Shown in pieces: positions 1 to 10,722 of a stretch of DNA of 64,000 nucleotides. The notes under the pieces were generated by a model. That model saw nothing but the letters and a program-made list of their open reading frames with translations, had not been told where the DNA came from and ran no database searches. Numbering within the stretch: position 1 is the first letter of the stretch; each line of letters starts with the position of its first letter. Where the stretch lies: assembly GCA_914767715.1 (NCBI GenBank), contig OU612071.1, positions 8,107,493 through 8,171,492 on the forward strand. Reading direction: 5' to 3'. Origin of the DNA: Membranipora membranacea. Taxonomy: Eukaryota; Bryozoa; Gymnolaemata; Cheilostomatida; Membraniporidae. A program made the position numbers and the translations under genes.

Positions 1-66
1 AAACGGCGGCAATAAAAAATTAAAAGTTTGTCGCAATCATATCAAACTCAGACCAGTTCAAGCCCT

Positions 67-72
67 TATATA
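67..72 (+). promoter_or_regulatory. TATATA element upstream of the tRNA-like segment
   Basis: TATATA lies 29-34 bp upstream of position 101, where the tRNA-like segment would begin. That is a typical distance for a TATA element. In AT-rich satellite such a hexamer is also likely by chance. It recurs in nearly every monomer. Confidence 0.2.
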
Positions 73-107
73 CCTCATTCAAAATCCAGAATATGTAGAT
101 TCTCGGA

Positions 108-118
108 TAGCCTGGTGG
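108..118 (+). promoter_or_regulatory. RNA polymerase III A-box-like motif
   Basis: TAGCCTGGTGG agrees with the internal A box TRGCNNAGYGG at every informative base except one (G for A at the seventh place). It recurs in essentially every monomer; monomer 37 has TAGCCTTGTGG. Without a good B box at the expected distance (161-171 reads GGGTATCACGC, a poor match), promoter activity is unproven. Confidence 0.4.
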
Positions 119-120
119 CT
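109..120 (+). repeat. Inverted repeat AGCC-tggt-GGCT over the A box
   Basis: This four-base stem with a four-base loop occupies the place of the D arm in the tRNA-like segment, which fits a tRNA origin. The stem is shorter in loop than a normal D arm. Confidence 0.4.
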
Positions 121-149
121 TGTAACGCTGACTTGAAATTCACAAAAAT

Positions 150-166
150 ATACCAAGGGAGGGTAT
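150..166 (+). repeat. Inverted repeat ATACC / GGTAT
   Basis: This is a five-base stem around a seven-base loop just before the T7 run. AAAAGTATACC in monomers 39 and 45 lies immediately outside the stem. Stem plus T-run resembles a terminator layout but is too weak to call as one. Confidence 0.4.
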
Positions 167-171
167 CACGC

Positions 172-178
172 TTTTTTT
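172..178 (+). terminator. T7 run, possible RNA polymerase III terminator
   Basis: Seven T residues follow the tRNA-like segment by about 30 bases. Pol III normally stops at four or more Ts, so a transcript begun near 101 would be about 75 nt long. The run is interrupted in monomer 29 (CGCATTTTTT) and monomer 91, and extended in monomer 69. The A7 at 323-329 would serve the same role on the other strand. Confidence 0.25.
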
Positions 179-241
179 CCGCTCGGATCAAAAAATAGAT
201 TTGCTTCTAACCTACCTCATAAGGTGAAGCAACTCCTGCTC

Positions 242-257
242 ATTTCAAATCTGAAAT
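242..257 (+). repeat. Inverted repeat ATTTCA-aatc-TGAAAT
   Basis: This is a six-base stem with a four-base loop. Type marker 256 lies in the stem: the A of A and B monomers pairs with T243, while the T of C monomers makes a T-T mismatch and creates the EcoRI site instead. So C monomers lose this hairpin. Confidence 0.6.
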
Positions 258-267
258 CCGTTTAGCT

Positions 268-287
268 CTGAGGGTCTTTGTTCTCAG
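268..287 (+). repeat. Inverted repeat CTGAG / CTCAG
   Basis: This is a five-base stem around a ten-base loop, present in almost all monomers. GTTCTTAGTC in monomers 13, 131, 145 and 167 turns one stem base from C to T (a G-T wobble in RNA). Confidence 0.5.
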
Positions 288-335
288 TCAGCATCCGTCT
301 TAACGAGGCTCACTTTTGCTCTAAAAAAACATGCC

Positions 336-672
336 AAACGGCGGCAATAAAAAATTAAAAGTTTGTCGCAATCATATCAAACTCAGACCAGTTCAAGCCC
401 TTATATACCTCATTCAAAATCCAGAATAAATGGAGATTCTCGGATAGCCTGGTGGCTTGTAACGCTGACTTGAAATTTACAAAAATATACCAAGGGAGGG
501 TATCACGCTTTTTTTCCGCTCGGATCAAAAAATAGATTTGCTTCTAACCTACCTCATAAGGTGAAGCAACTCCTGCTCATTTCAAATCTGAATTCCTTTT
601 AGCTCTGAGGGTCTTTGTTCTCAGTCAGCGTCCGTCTTAACGAGGCTCACTTTTGCTCTAAAAAAACATGCC
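336..672 (+). repeat. Monomer 2, C1-type with 2-bp insertion (337 bp)
   Basis: This C1 copy reads AATAAATGGAG where other C copies read AATATGGAG, a two-base gain near monomer position 94. It is the only copy in the window with a change of more than one base in length. Because it is private, it arose after the local amplification or was never copied onward. Confidence 0.95.
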
Positions 673-1677
673 AAACGGCGGCAATAAAAAATTAAAAGTT
701 TGTCGCAATCATATCAAACTCAGACCAGTTCAAGCCCTTATATACCTCATTCAAAATCCAGAATATGTAGATTCTCGGATAGCCTGGTGGCTTGTAACGC
801 TGACTTGAAATTCACAAAAATATACCAAGGGAGGGTATCACGCTTTTTTTCCGCTCGGATCAAAAAATAGATTTGCTTCTAACCTACCTCATAAGGTGAA
901 GCAACTCCTGCTCATTTCAAATCTGAAATCCGTTTAGCTCTGAGGGTCTTTGTTCTCAGTCAGCATCCGTCTTAACGAGGCTCACTTTTGCTCTAAAAAA
1001 ACATGCCAAACGGCGGCAATAAAAAATTAAAAGTTTGTCGCAATCATATCAAACTCAGACCAGTTCAAGCCCTTATATACCTCATTCAAAATCCAGAATA
1101 TGTAGATTCTCGGATAGCCTGGTGGCTTGTAACGCTGACTTGAAATTTACAAAAATATACCAAGGGAGGGTATCACGCTTTTTTTCCGCTCGGATCAAAA
1201 AATAGATTTGCTTCTAACCTACCTCATAAGGTGAAGCAACTCCTGCTCATTTCAAATCTGAAATCCGTTTAGCTCTGAGGGTCTTTGTTCTCAGTCAGCA
1301 TCCGTCTTAACGAGGCTCACTTTTGCTCTAAAAAAACATGCCAAACGGCGGCAATAAAAAATTAAAAGTTTGTCGCAATCATATCAAACTCAGACCAGTT
1401 CAAGCCCTTATATACCTCATTCAAAATCCAGAATATGGAGATTCTCGGATAGCCTGGTGGCTTGTAACGCTGACTTGAAATTTACAAAAATATACCAAGG
1501 GAGGGTATCACGCTTTTTTTCCGCTCGGATCAAAAAATAGATTTGCTTCTAACCTACCTCATAAGGTGAAGCAACTCCTGCTCATTTCAAATCTGAATTC
1601 CTTTTAGCTCTGAGGGTCTTTGTTCTCAGTCAGCGTCCGTCTTAACGAGGCTCACTTTTGCTCTAAAAAAACATGCC
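673..1677 (+). repeat. Representative 1005-bp A-B-C higher-order repeat unit
   Basis: Monomers 3 (673-1007, A), 4 (1008-1342, B) and 5 (1343-1677, C1) make the basic unit. A and B differ at position 141 (C versus T). C adds G96, T256 and G293, and C1 also T260. T256 creates an EcoRI site (GAATTC at monomer positions 253-258), absent from A and B, so EcoRI should cut this array about once per 1005 bp while a GATC cutter should give 335 bp. Component monomers are more than 98% identical, unlike classic alpha-satellite HORs whose members differ by tens of percent. Confidence 0.93.
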
Positions 1678-3687
1678 AAACGGCGGCAATAAAAAATTAA
1701 AAGTTTGTCGCAATCATATCAAACTCAGACCAGTTCAAGCCCTTATATACCTCATTCAAAATCCAGAATATGTAGATTCTCGGATAGCCTGGTGGCTTGT
1801 AACGCTGACTTGAAATTCACAAAAATATACCAAGGGAGGGTATCACGCTTTTTTTCCGCTCGGATCAAAAAATAGATTTGCTTCTAACCTACCTCATAAG
1901 GTGAAGCAACTCCTGCTCATTTCAAATCTGAAATCCGTTTAGCTCTGAGGGTCTTTGTTCTCAGTCAGCATCCGTCTTAACGAGGCTCACTTTTGCTCTA
2001 AAAAAACATGCCAAACGGCGGCAATAAAAAATTAAAAGTTTGTCGCAATCATATCAAACTCAGACCAGTTCAAGCCCTTATATACCTCATTCAAAATCCA
2101 GAATATGTAGATTCTCGGATAGCCTGGTGGCTTGTAACGCTGACTTGAAATTTACAAAAATATACCAAGGGAGGGTATCACGCTTTTTTTCCGCTCGGAT
2201 CAAAAAATAGATTTGCTTCTAACCTACCTCATAAGGTGAAGCAACTCCTGCTCATTTCAAATCTGAAATCCGTTTAGCTCTGAGGGTCTTTGTTCTCAGT
2301 CAGCATCCGTCTTAACGAGGCTCACTTTTGCTCTAAAAAAACATGCCAAACGGCGGCAATAAAAAATTAAAAGTTTGTCGCAATCATATCAAACTCAGAC
2401 CAGTTCAAGCCCTTATATACCTCATTCAAAATCCAGAATATGGAGATTCTCGGATAGCCTGGTGGCTTGTAACGCTGACTTGAAATTTACAAAAATATAC
2501 CAAGGGAGGGTATCACGCTTTTTTTCCGCTCGGATCAAAAAATAGATTTGCTTCTAACCTACCTCATAAGGTGAAGCAACTCCTGCTCATTTCAAATCTG
2601 AATTCCTTTTAGCTCTGAGGGTCTTTGTTCTCAGTCAGCGTCCGTCTTAACGAGGCTCACTTTTGCTCTAAAAAAACATGCCAAACGGCGGCAATAAAAA
2701 ATTAAAAGTTTGTCGCAATCATATCAAACTCAGACCAGTTCAAGCCCTTATATACCTCATTCAAAATCCAGAATATGTAGATTCTCGGATAGCCTGGTGG
2801 CTTGTAACGCTGACTTGAAATTCACAAAAATATACCAAGGGAGGGTATCACGCTTTTTTTCCGCTCGGATCAAAAAATAGATTTGCTTCTAACCTACCTC
2901 ATAAGGTGAAGCAACTCCTGCTCATTTCAAATCTGAAATCCGTTTAGCTCTGAGGGTCTTTGTTCTCAGTCAGCATCCGTCTTAACGAGGCTCACTTTTG
3001 CTCTAAAAAAACATGCCAAACGGCGGCAATAAAAAATTAAAAGTTTGTCGCAATCATATCAAACTCAGACCAGTTCAAGCCCTTATATACCTCATTCAAA
3101 ATCCAGAATATGTAGATTCTCGGATAGCCTGGTGGCTTGTAACGCTGACTTGAAATTTACAAAAATATACCAAGGGAGGGTATCACGCTTTTTTTCCGCT
3201 CGGATCAAAAAATAGATTTGCTTCTAACCTACCTCATAAGGTGAAGCAACTCCTGCTCATTTCAAATCTGAAATCCGTTTAGCTCTGAGGGTCTTTGTTC
3301 TCAGTCAGCATCCGTCTTAACGAGGCTCACTTTTGCTCTAAAAAAACATGCCAAACGGCGGCAATAAAAAATTAAAAGTTTGTCGCAATCATATCAAACT
3401 CAGACCAGTTCAAGCCCTTATATACCTCATTCAAAATCCAGAATATGGAGATTCTCGGATAGCCTGGTGGCTTGTAACGCTGACTTGAAATTTACAAAAA
3501 TATACCAAGGGAGGGTATCACGCTTTTTTTCCGCTCGGATCAAAAAATAGATTTGCTTCTAACCTACCTCATAAGGTGAAGCAACTCCTGCTCATTTCAA
3601 ATCTGAATTCCTTTTAGCTCTGAGGGTCTTTGTTCTCAGTCAGCGTCCGTCTTAACGAGGCTCACTTTTGCTCTAAAAAAACATGCC
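673..3687 (+). repeat. Three regular ABC HOR copies (monomers 3-11)
   Basis: Nine monomers run A-B-C three times without interruption or length change. All C copies are subtype C1 (GAATTCCTTTT). I noticed no private substitutions here, which makes this the most homogeneous short stretch near the left edge. Confidence 0.9.
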
Positions 3688-6032
3688 AAACGGCGGCAAT
3701 AAAAAATTAAAAGTTTGTCGCAATCATATCAAACTCAGACCAGTTCAAGCCCTTATATACCTCATTCAAAATCCAGAATATGTAGATTCTCGGATAGCCT
3801 GGTGGCTTGTAACGCTGACTTGAAATTCACAAAAATATACCAAGGGAGGGTATCACGCTTTTTTTCCGCTCGGATCAAAAAATAGATTTGCTTCTAACCT
3901 ACCTCATAAGGTGAAGCAACTCCTGCTCATTTCAAATCTGAAATCCGTTTAGCTCTGAGGGTCTTTGTTCTCAGTCAGCGTCCGTCTTAACGAGGCTCAC
4001 TTTTGCTCTAAAAAAACATGCCAAACGGCGGCAATAAAAAATTAAAAGTTTGTCGCAATCATGTCAAACTCAGACCAGTTCAAGCCCTTATATACCTCAT
4101 TCAAAATCCAGAATATGTAGATTCTCGGATAGCCTGGTGGCTTGTAACGCTGACTTGAAATTTACAAAAATATACCAAGGGAGGGTATCACGCTTTTTTT
4201 CCGCTCGGATCAAAAAATAGATTTGCTTCTAACCTACCTCATAAGGTGAAGCAACTCCTGCTCATTTCAAATCTGAAATCCGTTTAGCTCTGAGGGTCTT
4301 TGTTCTTAGTCAGCATCCGTCTTAACGAGGCTCACTTTTGCTCTAAAAAAACATGCCAAACGGCGGCAATAAAAAATTAAAAGTTTGTCGCAATCATATC
4401 AAACTCAGACCAGTTCAAGCCCTTATATACCTCATTCAAAATCCAGAATATGTAGATTCTCGGATAGCCTGGTGGCTTGTAACGCTGACTTGAAATTTAC
4501 AAAAATATACCAAGGGAGGGTATCACGCTTTTTTTCCGCTCGGATCAAAAAATAGATTTGCTTCTAACCTACCTCATAAGGTGAAGCAACTCCTGCTCAT
4601 TTCAAATCTGAAATCCGTTTAGCTCTGAGGGTCTTTGTTCTCAGTCAGCATCCGTCTTAACGAGGCTCACTTTTGCTCTAAAAAAACATGCCAAACGGCG
4701 GCAATAAAAAATTAAAAGTTTGTCGCAATCATATCAAACTCAGACCAGTTCAAGCCCTTATATACCTCATTCAAAATCCAGAATATGGAGATTCTCGGAT
4801 AGCCTGGTGGCTTGTAACGCTGACTTGAAATTTACAAAAATATACCAAGGGAGGGTATCACGCTTTTTTTCCGCTCGGATCAAAAAATAGATTTGCTTCT
4901 AACCTACCTCATAAGGTGAAGCAACTCCTGCTCATTTCAAATCTGAATTCCTTTTAGCTCTGAGGGTCTTTGTTCTCAGTCAGCGTCCGTCTTAACGAGG
5001 CTCACTTTTGCTCTAAAAAAACATGCCAAACGGCGGCAATAAAAAATTAAAAGTTTGTCGCAATCATATCAAACTCAGACCAGTTCAAGCCCTTATATAC
5101 CTCATTCAAAATCCAGAATATGTAGATTCTCGGATAGCCTGGTGGCTTGTAACGCTGACTTGAAATTCACAAAAATATACCAAGGGAGGGTATCACGCTT
5201 TTTTTCCGCTCGGATCAAAAAATAGATTTGCTTCTAACCTACCTCATAAGGTGAAGCAACTCCTGCTCATTTCAAATCTGAAATCCGTTTAGCTCTGAGG
5301 GTCTTTGTTCTCAGTCAGCATCCGTCTTAACGAGGCTCACTTTTGCTCTAAAAAAACATGCCAAACGGCGGCAATAAAAAATTAAAAGTTTGTCGCAATC
5401 ATATCAAACTCAGACCAGTTCAAGCCCTTATATACCTCATTCAAAATCCAGAATATGTAGATTCTCGGATAGCCTGGTGGCTTGTAACGCTGACTTGAAA
5501 TTTACAAAAATATACCAAGGGAGGGTATCACGCTTTTTTTCCGCTCGGATCAAAAAATAGATTTGCTTCTAACCTACCTCATAAGGTGAAGCAACTCCTG
5601 CTCATTTCAAATCTGAAATCCGTTTAGCTCTGAGGGTCTTTGTTCTCAGTCAGCATCCGTCTTAACGAGGCTCACTTTTGCTCTAAAAAAACATGCCAAA
5701 CGGCGGCAATAAAAAATTAAAAGTTTGTCGCAATCATATCAAACTCAGACCAGTTCAAGCCCTTATATACCTCATTCAAAATCCAGAATATGGAGATTCT
5801 CGGATAGCCTGGTGGCTTGTAACGCTGACTTGAAATTTACAAAAATATACCAAGGGAGGGTATCACGCTTTTTTTCCGCTCGGATCAAAAAATAGATTTG
5901 CTTCTAACCTACCTCATAAGGTGAAGCAACTCCTGCTCATTTCAAATCTGAATTCCTTTTAGCTCTGAGGGTCTTTGTTCTCAGTCAGCGTCCGTCTTAA
6001 CGAGGCTCACTTTTGCTCTAAAAAAACATGCC
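3688..6032 (+). repeat. 7-monomer unit A-B-B-C-A-B-C, copy 1 (monomers 12-18)
   Basis: The unit is 2345 bp. Monomer 12 is A-type but carries G at position 293, a base otherwise typical of C. Monomer 13 (from 4023) has two markers, CATGTC for CATATC and GTTCTTAGTC for GTTCTCAGTC. The second marker reappears in B monomers at 43559, 48249 and 55619, each time as the first B of a B-B-C run, which links this unit to the right-hand part of the array. Confidence 0.88.
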
Positions 6033-8377
6033 AAACGGCGGCAATAAAAAATTAAAAGTTTGTCGCAATCATATCAAACTCAGACCAGTTCAAGCCCTTA
6101 TATACCTCATTCAAAATCCAGAATATGTAGATTCTCGGATAGCCTGGTGGCTTGTAACGCTGACTTGAAATTCACAAAAATATACCAAGGGAGGGTATCA
6201 CGCTTTTTTTCCGCTCGGATCAAAAAATAGATTTGCTTCTAACCTACCTCATAAGGTGAAGCAACTCCTGCTCATTTCAAATCTGAAATCCGTTTAGCTC
6301 TGAGGGTCTTTGTTCTCAGTCAGCATCCGTCTTAACGAGGCTCACTTTTGCTCTAAAAAAACATGCCAAACGGCGGCAATAAAAAATTAAAAGTTTGTCG
6401 CAATCATATCAAACTCAGACCAGTTCAAGCCCTTATATACCTCATTCAAAATCCAGAATATGTAGATTCTCGGATAGCCTGGTGGCTTGTAACACTGACT
6501 TGAAATTTACAAAAATATACCAAGGGAGGGTATCACGCTTTTTTTCCGCTCGGATCAAAAAATAGATTTGCTTCTAACCTACCTCATAAGGTGAAGCAAC
6601 TCCTGCTCATTTCAAATCTGAAATCCGTTTAGCTCTGAGGGTCTTTGTTCTCAGTCAGCATCCGTCTTAACGAGGCTCACTTTTGCTCTAAAAAAACATG
6701 CCAAACGGCGGCAATAAAAAATTAAAAGTTTGTCGCAATCATATCAAACTCAGACCAGTTCAAGCCCTTATATACCTCATTCAAAATCCAGAATATGTAG
6801 ATTCTCGGATAGCCTGGTGGCTTGTAACGCTGACTTGAAATTTACAAAAATATACCAAGGGAGGGTATCACGCTTTTTTTCCGCTCGGATCAAAAAATAG
6901 ATTTGCTTCTAACCTACCTCATAAGGTGAAGCAACTCCTGCTCATTTCAAATCTGAAATCCGTTTAGCTCTGAGGGTCTTTGTTCTCAGTCAGCATCCGT
7001 CTTAACGAGGCTCACTTTTGCTCTAAAAAAACATGCCAAACGGCGGCAATAAAAAATTAAAAGTTTGTCGCAATCATATCAAACTCAGACCAGTTCAAGC
7101 CCTTATATACCTCATTCAAAATCCAGAATATGGAGATTCTCGGATAGCCTGGTGGCTTGTAACGCTGACTTGAAATTTACAAAAATATACCAAGGGAGGG
7201 TATCACGCTTTTTTTCCGCTCGGATCAAAAAATAGATTTGCTTCTAACCTACCTCATAAGGTGAAGCAACTCCTGCTCATTTCAAATCTGAATTCCTTTT
7301 AGCTCTGAGGGTCTTTGTTCTCAGTCAGCGTCCGTCTTAACGAGGCTCACTTTTGCTCTAAAAAAACATGCCAAACGGCGGCAATAAAAAATTAAAAGTT
7401 TGTCGCAATCATATCAAACTCAGACCAGTTCAAGCCCTTATATACCTCATTCAAAATCCAGAATATGTAGATTCTCGGATAGCCTGGTGGCTTGTAACGC
7501 TGACTTGAAATTCACAAAAATATACCAAAAGAGGGTATCACGCTTTTTTTCCGCTCGGATCAAAAAATAGATTTGCTTCTAACCTACCTCATAAGGTGAA
7601 GCAACTCCTGCTCATTTCAAATCTGAAATCCGTTTAGCTCTGAGGGTCTTTGTTCTCAGTCAGCATCCGTCTTAACGAGGCTCACTTTTGCTCTAAAAAA
7701 ACATGCCAAACGGCGGCAATAAAAAATTAAAAGTTTGTCGCAATCATATCAAACTCAGACCAGTTCAAGCCCTTATATACCTCATTCAAAATCCAGAATA
7801 TGTAGATTCTCGGATAGCCTGGTGGCTTGTAACGCTGACTTGAAATTTACAAAAATATACCAAGGGAGGGTATCACGCTTTTTTTCCGCTCGGATCAAAA
7901 AATAGATTTGCTTCTAACCTACCTCATAAGGTGAAGCAACTCCTGCTCATTTCAAATCTGAAATCCGTTTAGCTCTGAGGGTCTTTGTTCTCAGTCAGCA
8001 TCCGTCTTAACGAGGCTCACTTTTGCTCTAAAAAAACATGCCAAACGGCGGCAATAAAAAATTAAAAGTTTGTCGCAATCATATCAAACTCAGACCAGTT
8101 CAAGCCCTTATATACCTCATTCAAAATCCAGAATATGGAGATTCTCGGATAGCCTGGTGGCTTGTAACGCTGACTTGAAATTTACAAAAATATACCAAGG
8201 GAGGGTATCACGCTTTTTTTCCGCTCGGATCAAAAAATAGATTTGCTTCTAACCTACCTCATAAGGTGAAGCAACTCCTGCTCATTTCAAATCTGAATTC
8301 CTTTTAGCTCTGAGGGTCTTTGTTCTCAGTCAGCGTCCGTCTTAACGAGGCTCACTTTTGCTCTAAAAAAACATGCC
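6033..8377 (+). repeat. 7-monomer unit A-B-B-C-A-B-C, copy 2 (monomers 19-25)
   Basis: The type order is identical to the preceding 2345 bp. Private changes are AACACTGAC for AACGCTGAC in monomer 20 and CCAAAAGAGGG for CCAAGGGAGGG in monomer 23. The lack of shared private changes with copy 1 suggests this triplication is older than the 13- and 22-monomer duplications, or that conversion erased the markers. Confidence 0.87.
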
Positions 8378-10722
8378 AAACGGCGGCAATAAAAAATTAA
8401 AAGTTTGTCGCAATCATATCAAACTCAGACCAGTTCAAGCCCTTATATACCTCATTCAAAATCCAGAATATGTAGATTCTCGGATAGCCTGGTGGCTTGT
8501 AACGCTGACTTGAAATTCACAAAAATATACCAAGGGAGGGTATCACGCTTTTTTTCCGCTCGGATCAAAAAATAGATTTGCTTCTAACCTACCTCATAAG
8601 GTGAAGCAACTCCTGCTCATTTCAAATCTGAAATCCGTTTAGCTCTGAGGGTCTTTGTTCTCAGTCAGCATCCGTCTTAACGAGGCTCACTTTTGCTCTA
8701 AAAAAACATGCCAAACGGCGGCAATAAAAAATTAAAAGTTTGTCGCAATCATATCAAACTCAGACCAGTTCAAGCCCTTATATACCTCATTCAAAATCCA
8801 GAATATGTAGATTCTCGGATAGCCTGGTGGCTTGTAACGCTGACTTGAAATTTACAAAAATATACCAAGGGAGGGTATCACGCTTTTTTTCCGCTCGGAT
8901 CAAAAAATAGATTTGCTTCTAACCTACCTCATAAGGTGAAGCAACTCCTGCTCATTTCAAATCTGAAATCCGTTTAGCTCTGAGGGTCTTTGTTCTCAGT
9001 CAGCATCCGTCTTAACGAGGCTCACTTTTGCTCTAAAAAAACATGCCAAACGGCGGCAATAAAAAATTAAAAGTTTGTCGCAATCATATCAAACTCAGAC
9101 CAGTTCAAGCCCTTATATACCTCATTCAAAATCCAGAATATGTAGATTCTCGGATAGCCTGGTGGCTTGTAACGCTGACTTGAAATTTACAAAAATATAC
9201 CAAGGGAGGGTATCACGCTTTTTTTCCGCTCGGATCAAAAAATAGATTTGCTTCTAACCTACCTCATAAGGTGAAGCAACTCCTGCTCATTTCAAATCTG
9301 AAATCCGTTTAGCTCTGAGGGTCTTTGTTCTCAGTCAGCATCCGTCTTAACGAGGCTCACTTTTGCTCTAAAAAAACATGCCAAACGGCGGCAATAAAAA
9401 ATTAAAAGTTTGTCGCAATCATATCAAACTCAGACCAGTTCAAGCCCTTATATACCTCATTCAAAATCCAGAATATGGAGATTCTCGGATAGCCTGGTGG
9501 CTTGTAACGCTGACTTGAAATTTACAAAAATATACCAAGGGAGGGTATCACGCATTTTTTCCGCTCGGATCAAAAAATAGATTTGCTTCTAACCTACCTC
9601 ATAAGGTGAAGCAACTCCTGCTCATTTCAAATCTGAATTCCTTTTAGCTCTGAGGGTCTTTGTTCTCAGTCAGCGTCCGTCTTAACGAGGCTCACTTTTG
9701 CTCTAAAAAAACATGCCAAACGGCGGCAATAAAAAATTAAAAGTTTGTCGCAATCATATCAAACTCAGACCAGTTCAAGCCGTTATATACCTCATTCAAA
9801 ATCCAGAATATGTAGATTCTCGGATAGCCTGGTGGCTTGTAACGCTGACTTGAAATTCACAAAAATATACCAAGGGAGGGTATCACGCTTTTTTTCCGCT
9901 CGGATCAAAAAATAGATTTGCTTCTAACCTACCTCATAAGGTGAAGCAACTCCTGCTCATTTCAAATCTGAAATCCGTTTAGCTCTGAGGGTCTTTGTTC
10001 TCAGTCAGCATCCGTCTTAACGAGGCTCACTTTTGCTCTAAAAAAACATGCCAAACGGCGGCAATAAAAAATTAAAAGTTTGTCGCAATCATATCAAACT
10101 CAGACCAGTTCAAGCCCTTATATACCTCATTCAAAATCCAGAATATGTAGATTCTCGGATAGCCTGGTGGCTTGTAACGCTGACTTGAAATTTACAAAAA
10201 TATACCAAGGGAGGGTATCACGCTTTTTTTCCGCTCGGATCAAAAAATAGATTTGCTTCTAACCTACCTCATAAGGTGAAGCAACTCCTGCTCATTTCAA
10301 ATCTGAAATCCGTTTAGCTCTGAGGGTCTTTGTTCTCAGTCAGCATCCGTCTTAACGAGGCTCACTTTTGCTCTAAAAAAACATGCCAAACGGCGGCAAT
10401 AAAAAATTAAAAGTTTGTCGCAATCATATCAAACTCAGACCAGTTCAAGCCCTTATATACCTCATTCAAAATCCAGAATATGGAGATTCTCGGATAGCCT
10501 GGTGGCTTGTAACGCTGACTTGAAATTTACAAAAATATACCAAGGGAGGGTATCACGCTTTTTTTCCGCTCGGATCAAAAAATAGATTTGCTTCTAACCT
10601 ACCTCATAAGGTGAAGCAACTCCTGCTCATTTCAAATCTGAAATCCGTTTAGCTCTGAGGGTCTTTGTTCTCAGTCAGCATCCGTCTTAACGAGGCTCAC
10701 TTTTGCTCTAAAAAAACATGCC
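8378..10722 (+). repeat. 7-monomer unit A-B-B-C-A-B-C, copy 3 (monomers 26-32)
   Basis: The order is again A-B-B-C-A-B-C, but the final C (monomer 32, 10388-10722) is a hybrid: it has G96 of C, then A256, G260 and A293 of B. Private changes include CGCATTTTTT for CGCTTTTTTT in monomer 29 and CAAGCCGTTA for CAAGCCCTTA in monomer 30. This is the last copy on the left side that uses subtype C1. Confidence 0.86.
10388..10722 (+). repeat. Monomer 32, C/B hybrid
   Basis: The left part carries the C marker G96 and the right part carries the B or A markers A256, G260 and A293, so the switch lies between monomer positions 97 and 255 (about 10484 to 10642). It sits exactly between the C1 territory on its left and the first C2 monomer at 11393, so it may mark an exchange that brought the two territories together. 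Confidence 0.85.

Larger units (their letters stand above)
101..143 (+). other. tRNA-Ser-like 5' half (decayed tRNA or SINE-derived segment), once per monomer
   Basis: Seven bases that would be an acceptor strand (101-107) are followed by TAGCCTGGTGG (108-118), then 11 bases later by GACTTGAAAT (130-139). In eukaryotic serine tRNAs with anticodon UGA the same two elements occur, the second spanning the loop CTTGAAA, and the 22-base offset between their starts is the same without gaps. Here the loop would be 132-138 with TGA at 134-136. The anticodon stem no longer pairs (two of five pairs plus one wobble), and no matching 3' half is evident. The type marker at position 141 falls in this dead stem. 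I infer a captured relic, not a functional tRNA; position 1 is used as the example and the segment recurs in every copy. Confidence 0.45.
1..335 (+). repeat. Monomer 1, reference A-type monomer
   Basis: This copy matches the commonest A-type form and is used here to number positions. GC is 134 of 335 (40%). It has eleven CpGs, one GATC (186-189), and A or T runs at 14-19, 144-148, 172-178, 190-195 and 323-329 that could give curvature. Diagnostic bases are T96, C141, A256, G260 and A293. It is followed directly by a C-type monomer, so the expected B monomer between them is missing. Confidence 0.95.

Noticed and set aside
51-65. B-box-like AGTTCAAGCCC
   Set aside because: It lies upstream of the A box instead of downstream, so the order is wrong for a type 2 pol III promoter.
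101-178. Functional tRNA gene
   Set aside because: The anticodon stem does not pair, no acceptor 3' strand complements 101-107, and no good B box is present at 161-171 or 180-190.
102-188. CTCGGAT direct repeat (102-108 and 182-188) as target-site duplication of a SINE insertion
   Set aside because: A 7-base direct repeat is expected several times by chance in 335 bp, and the first copy overlaps the A box.
1-335. CENP-B box
   Set aside because: No match to the core NTTCGNNNNANNCGGGN was found on either strand of the monomer, nor do the marker variants create one.
101-335. Hammerhead ribozyme, as in schistosome SM-alpha satellite
   Set aside because: The conserved CTGANGA core is absent on both strands. 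The nearest strings are CTGACTT, CTGAAAT and CTGAGGG on the plus strand and CTGACTG and CTGAGAA on the minus strand.
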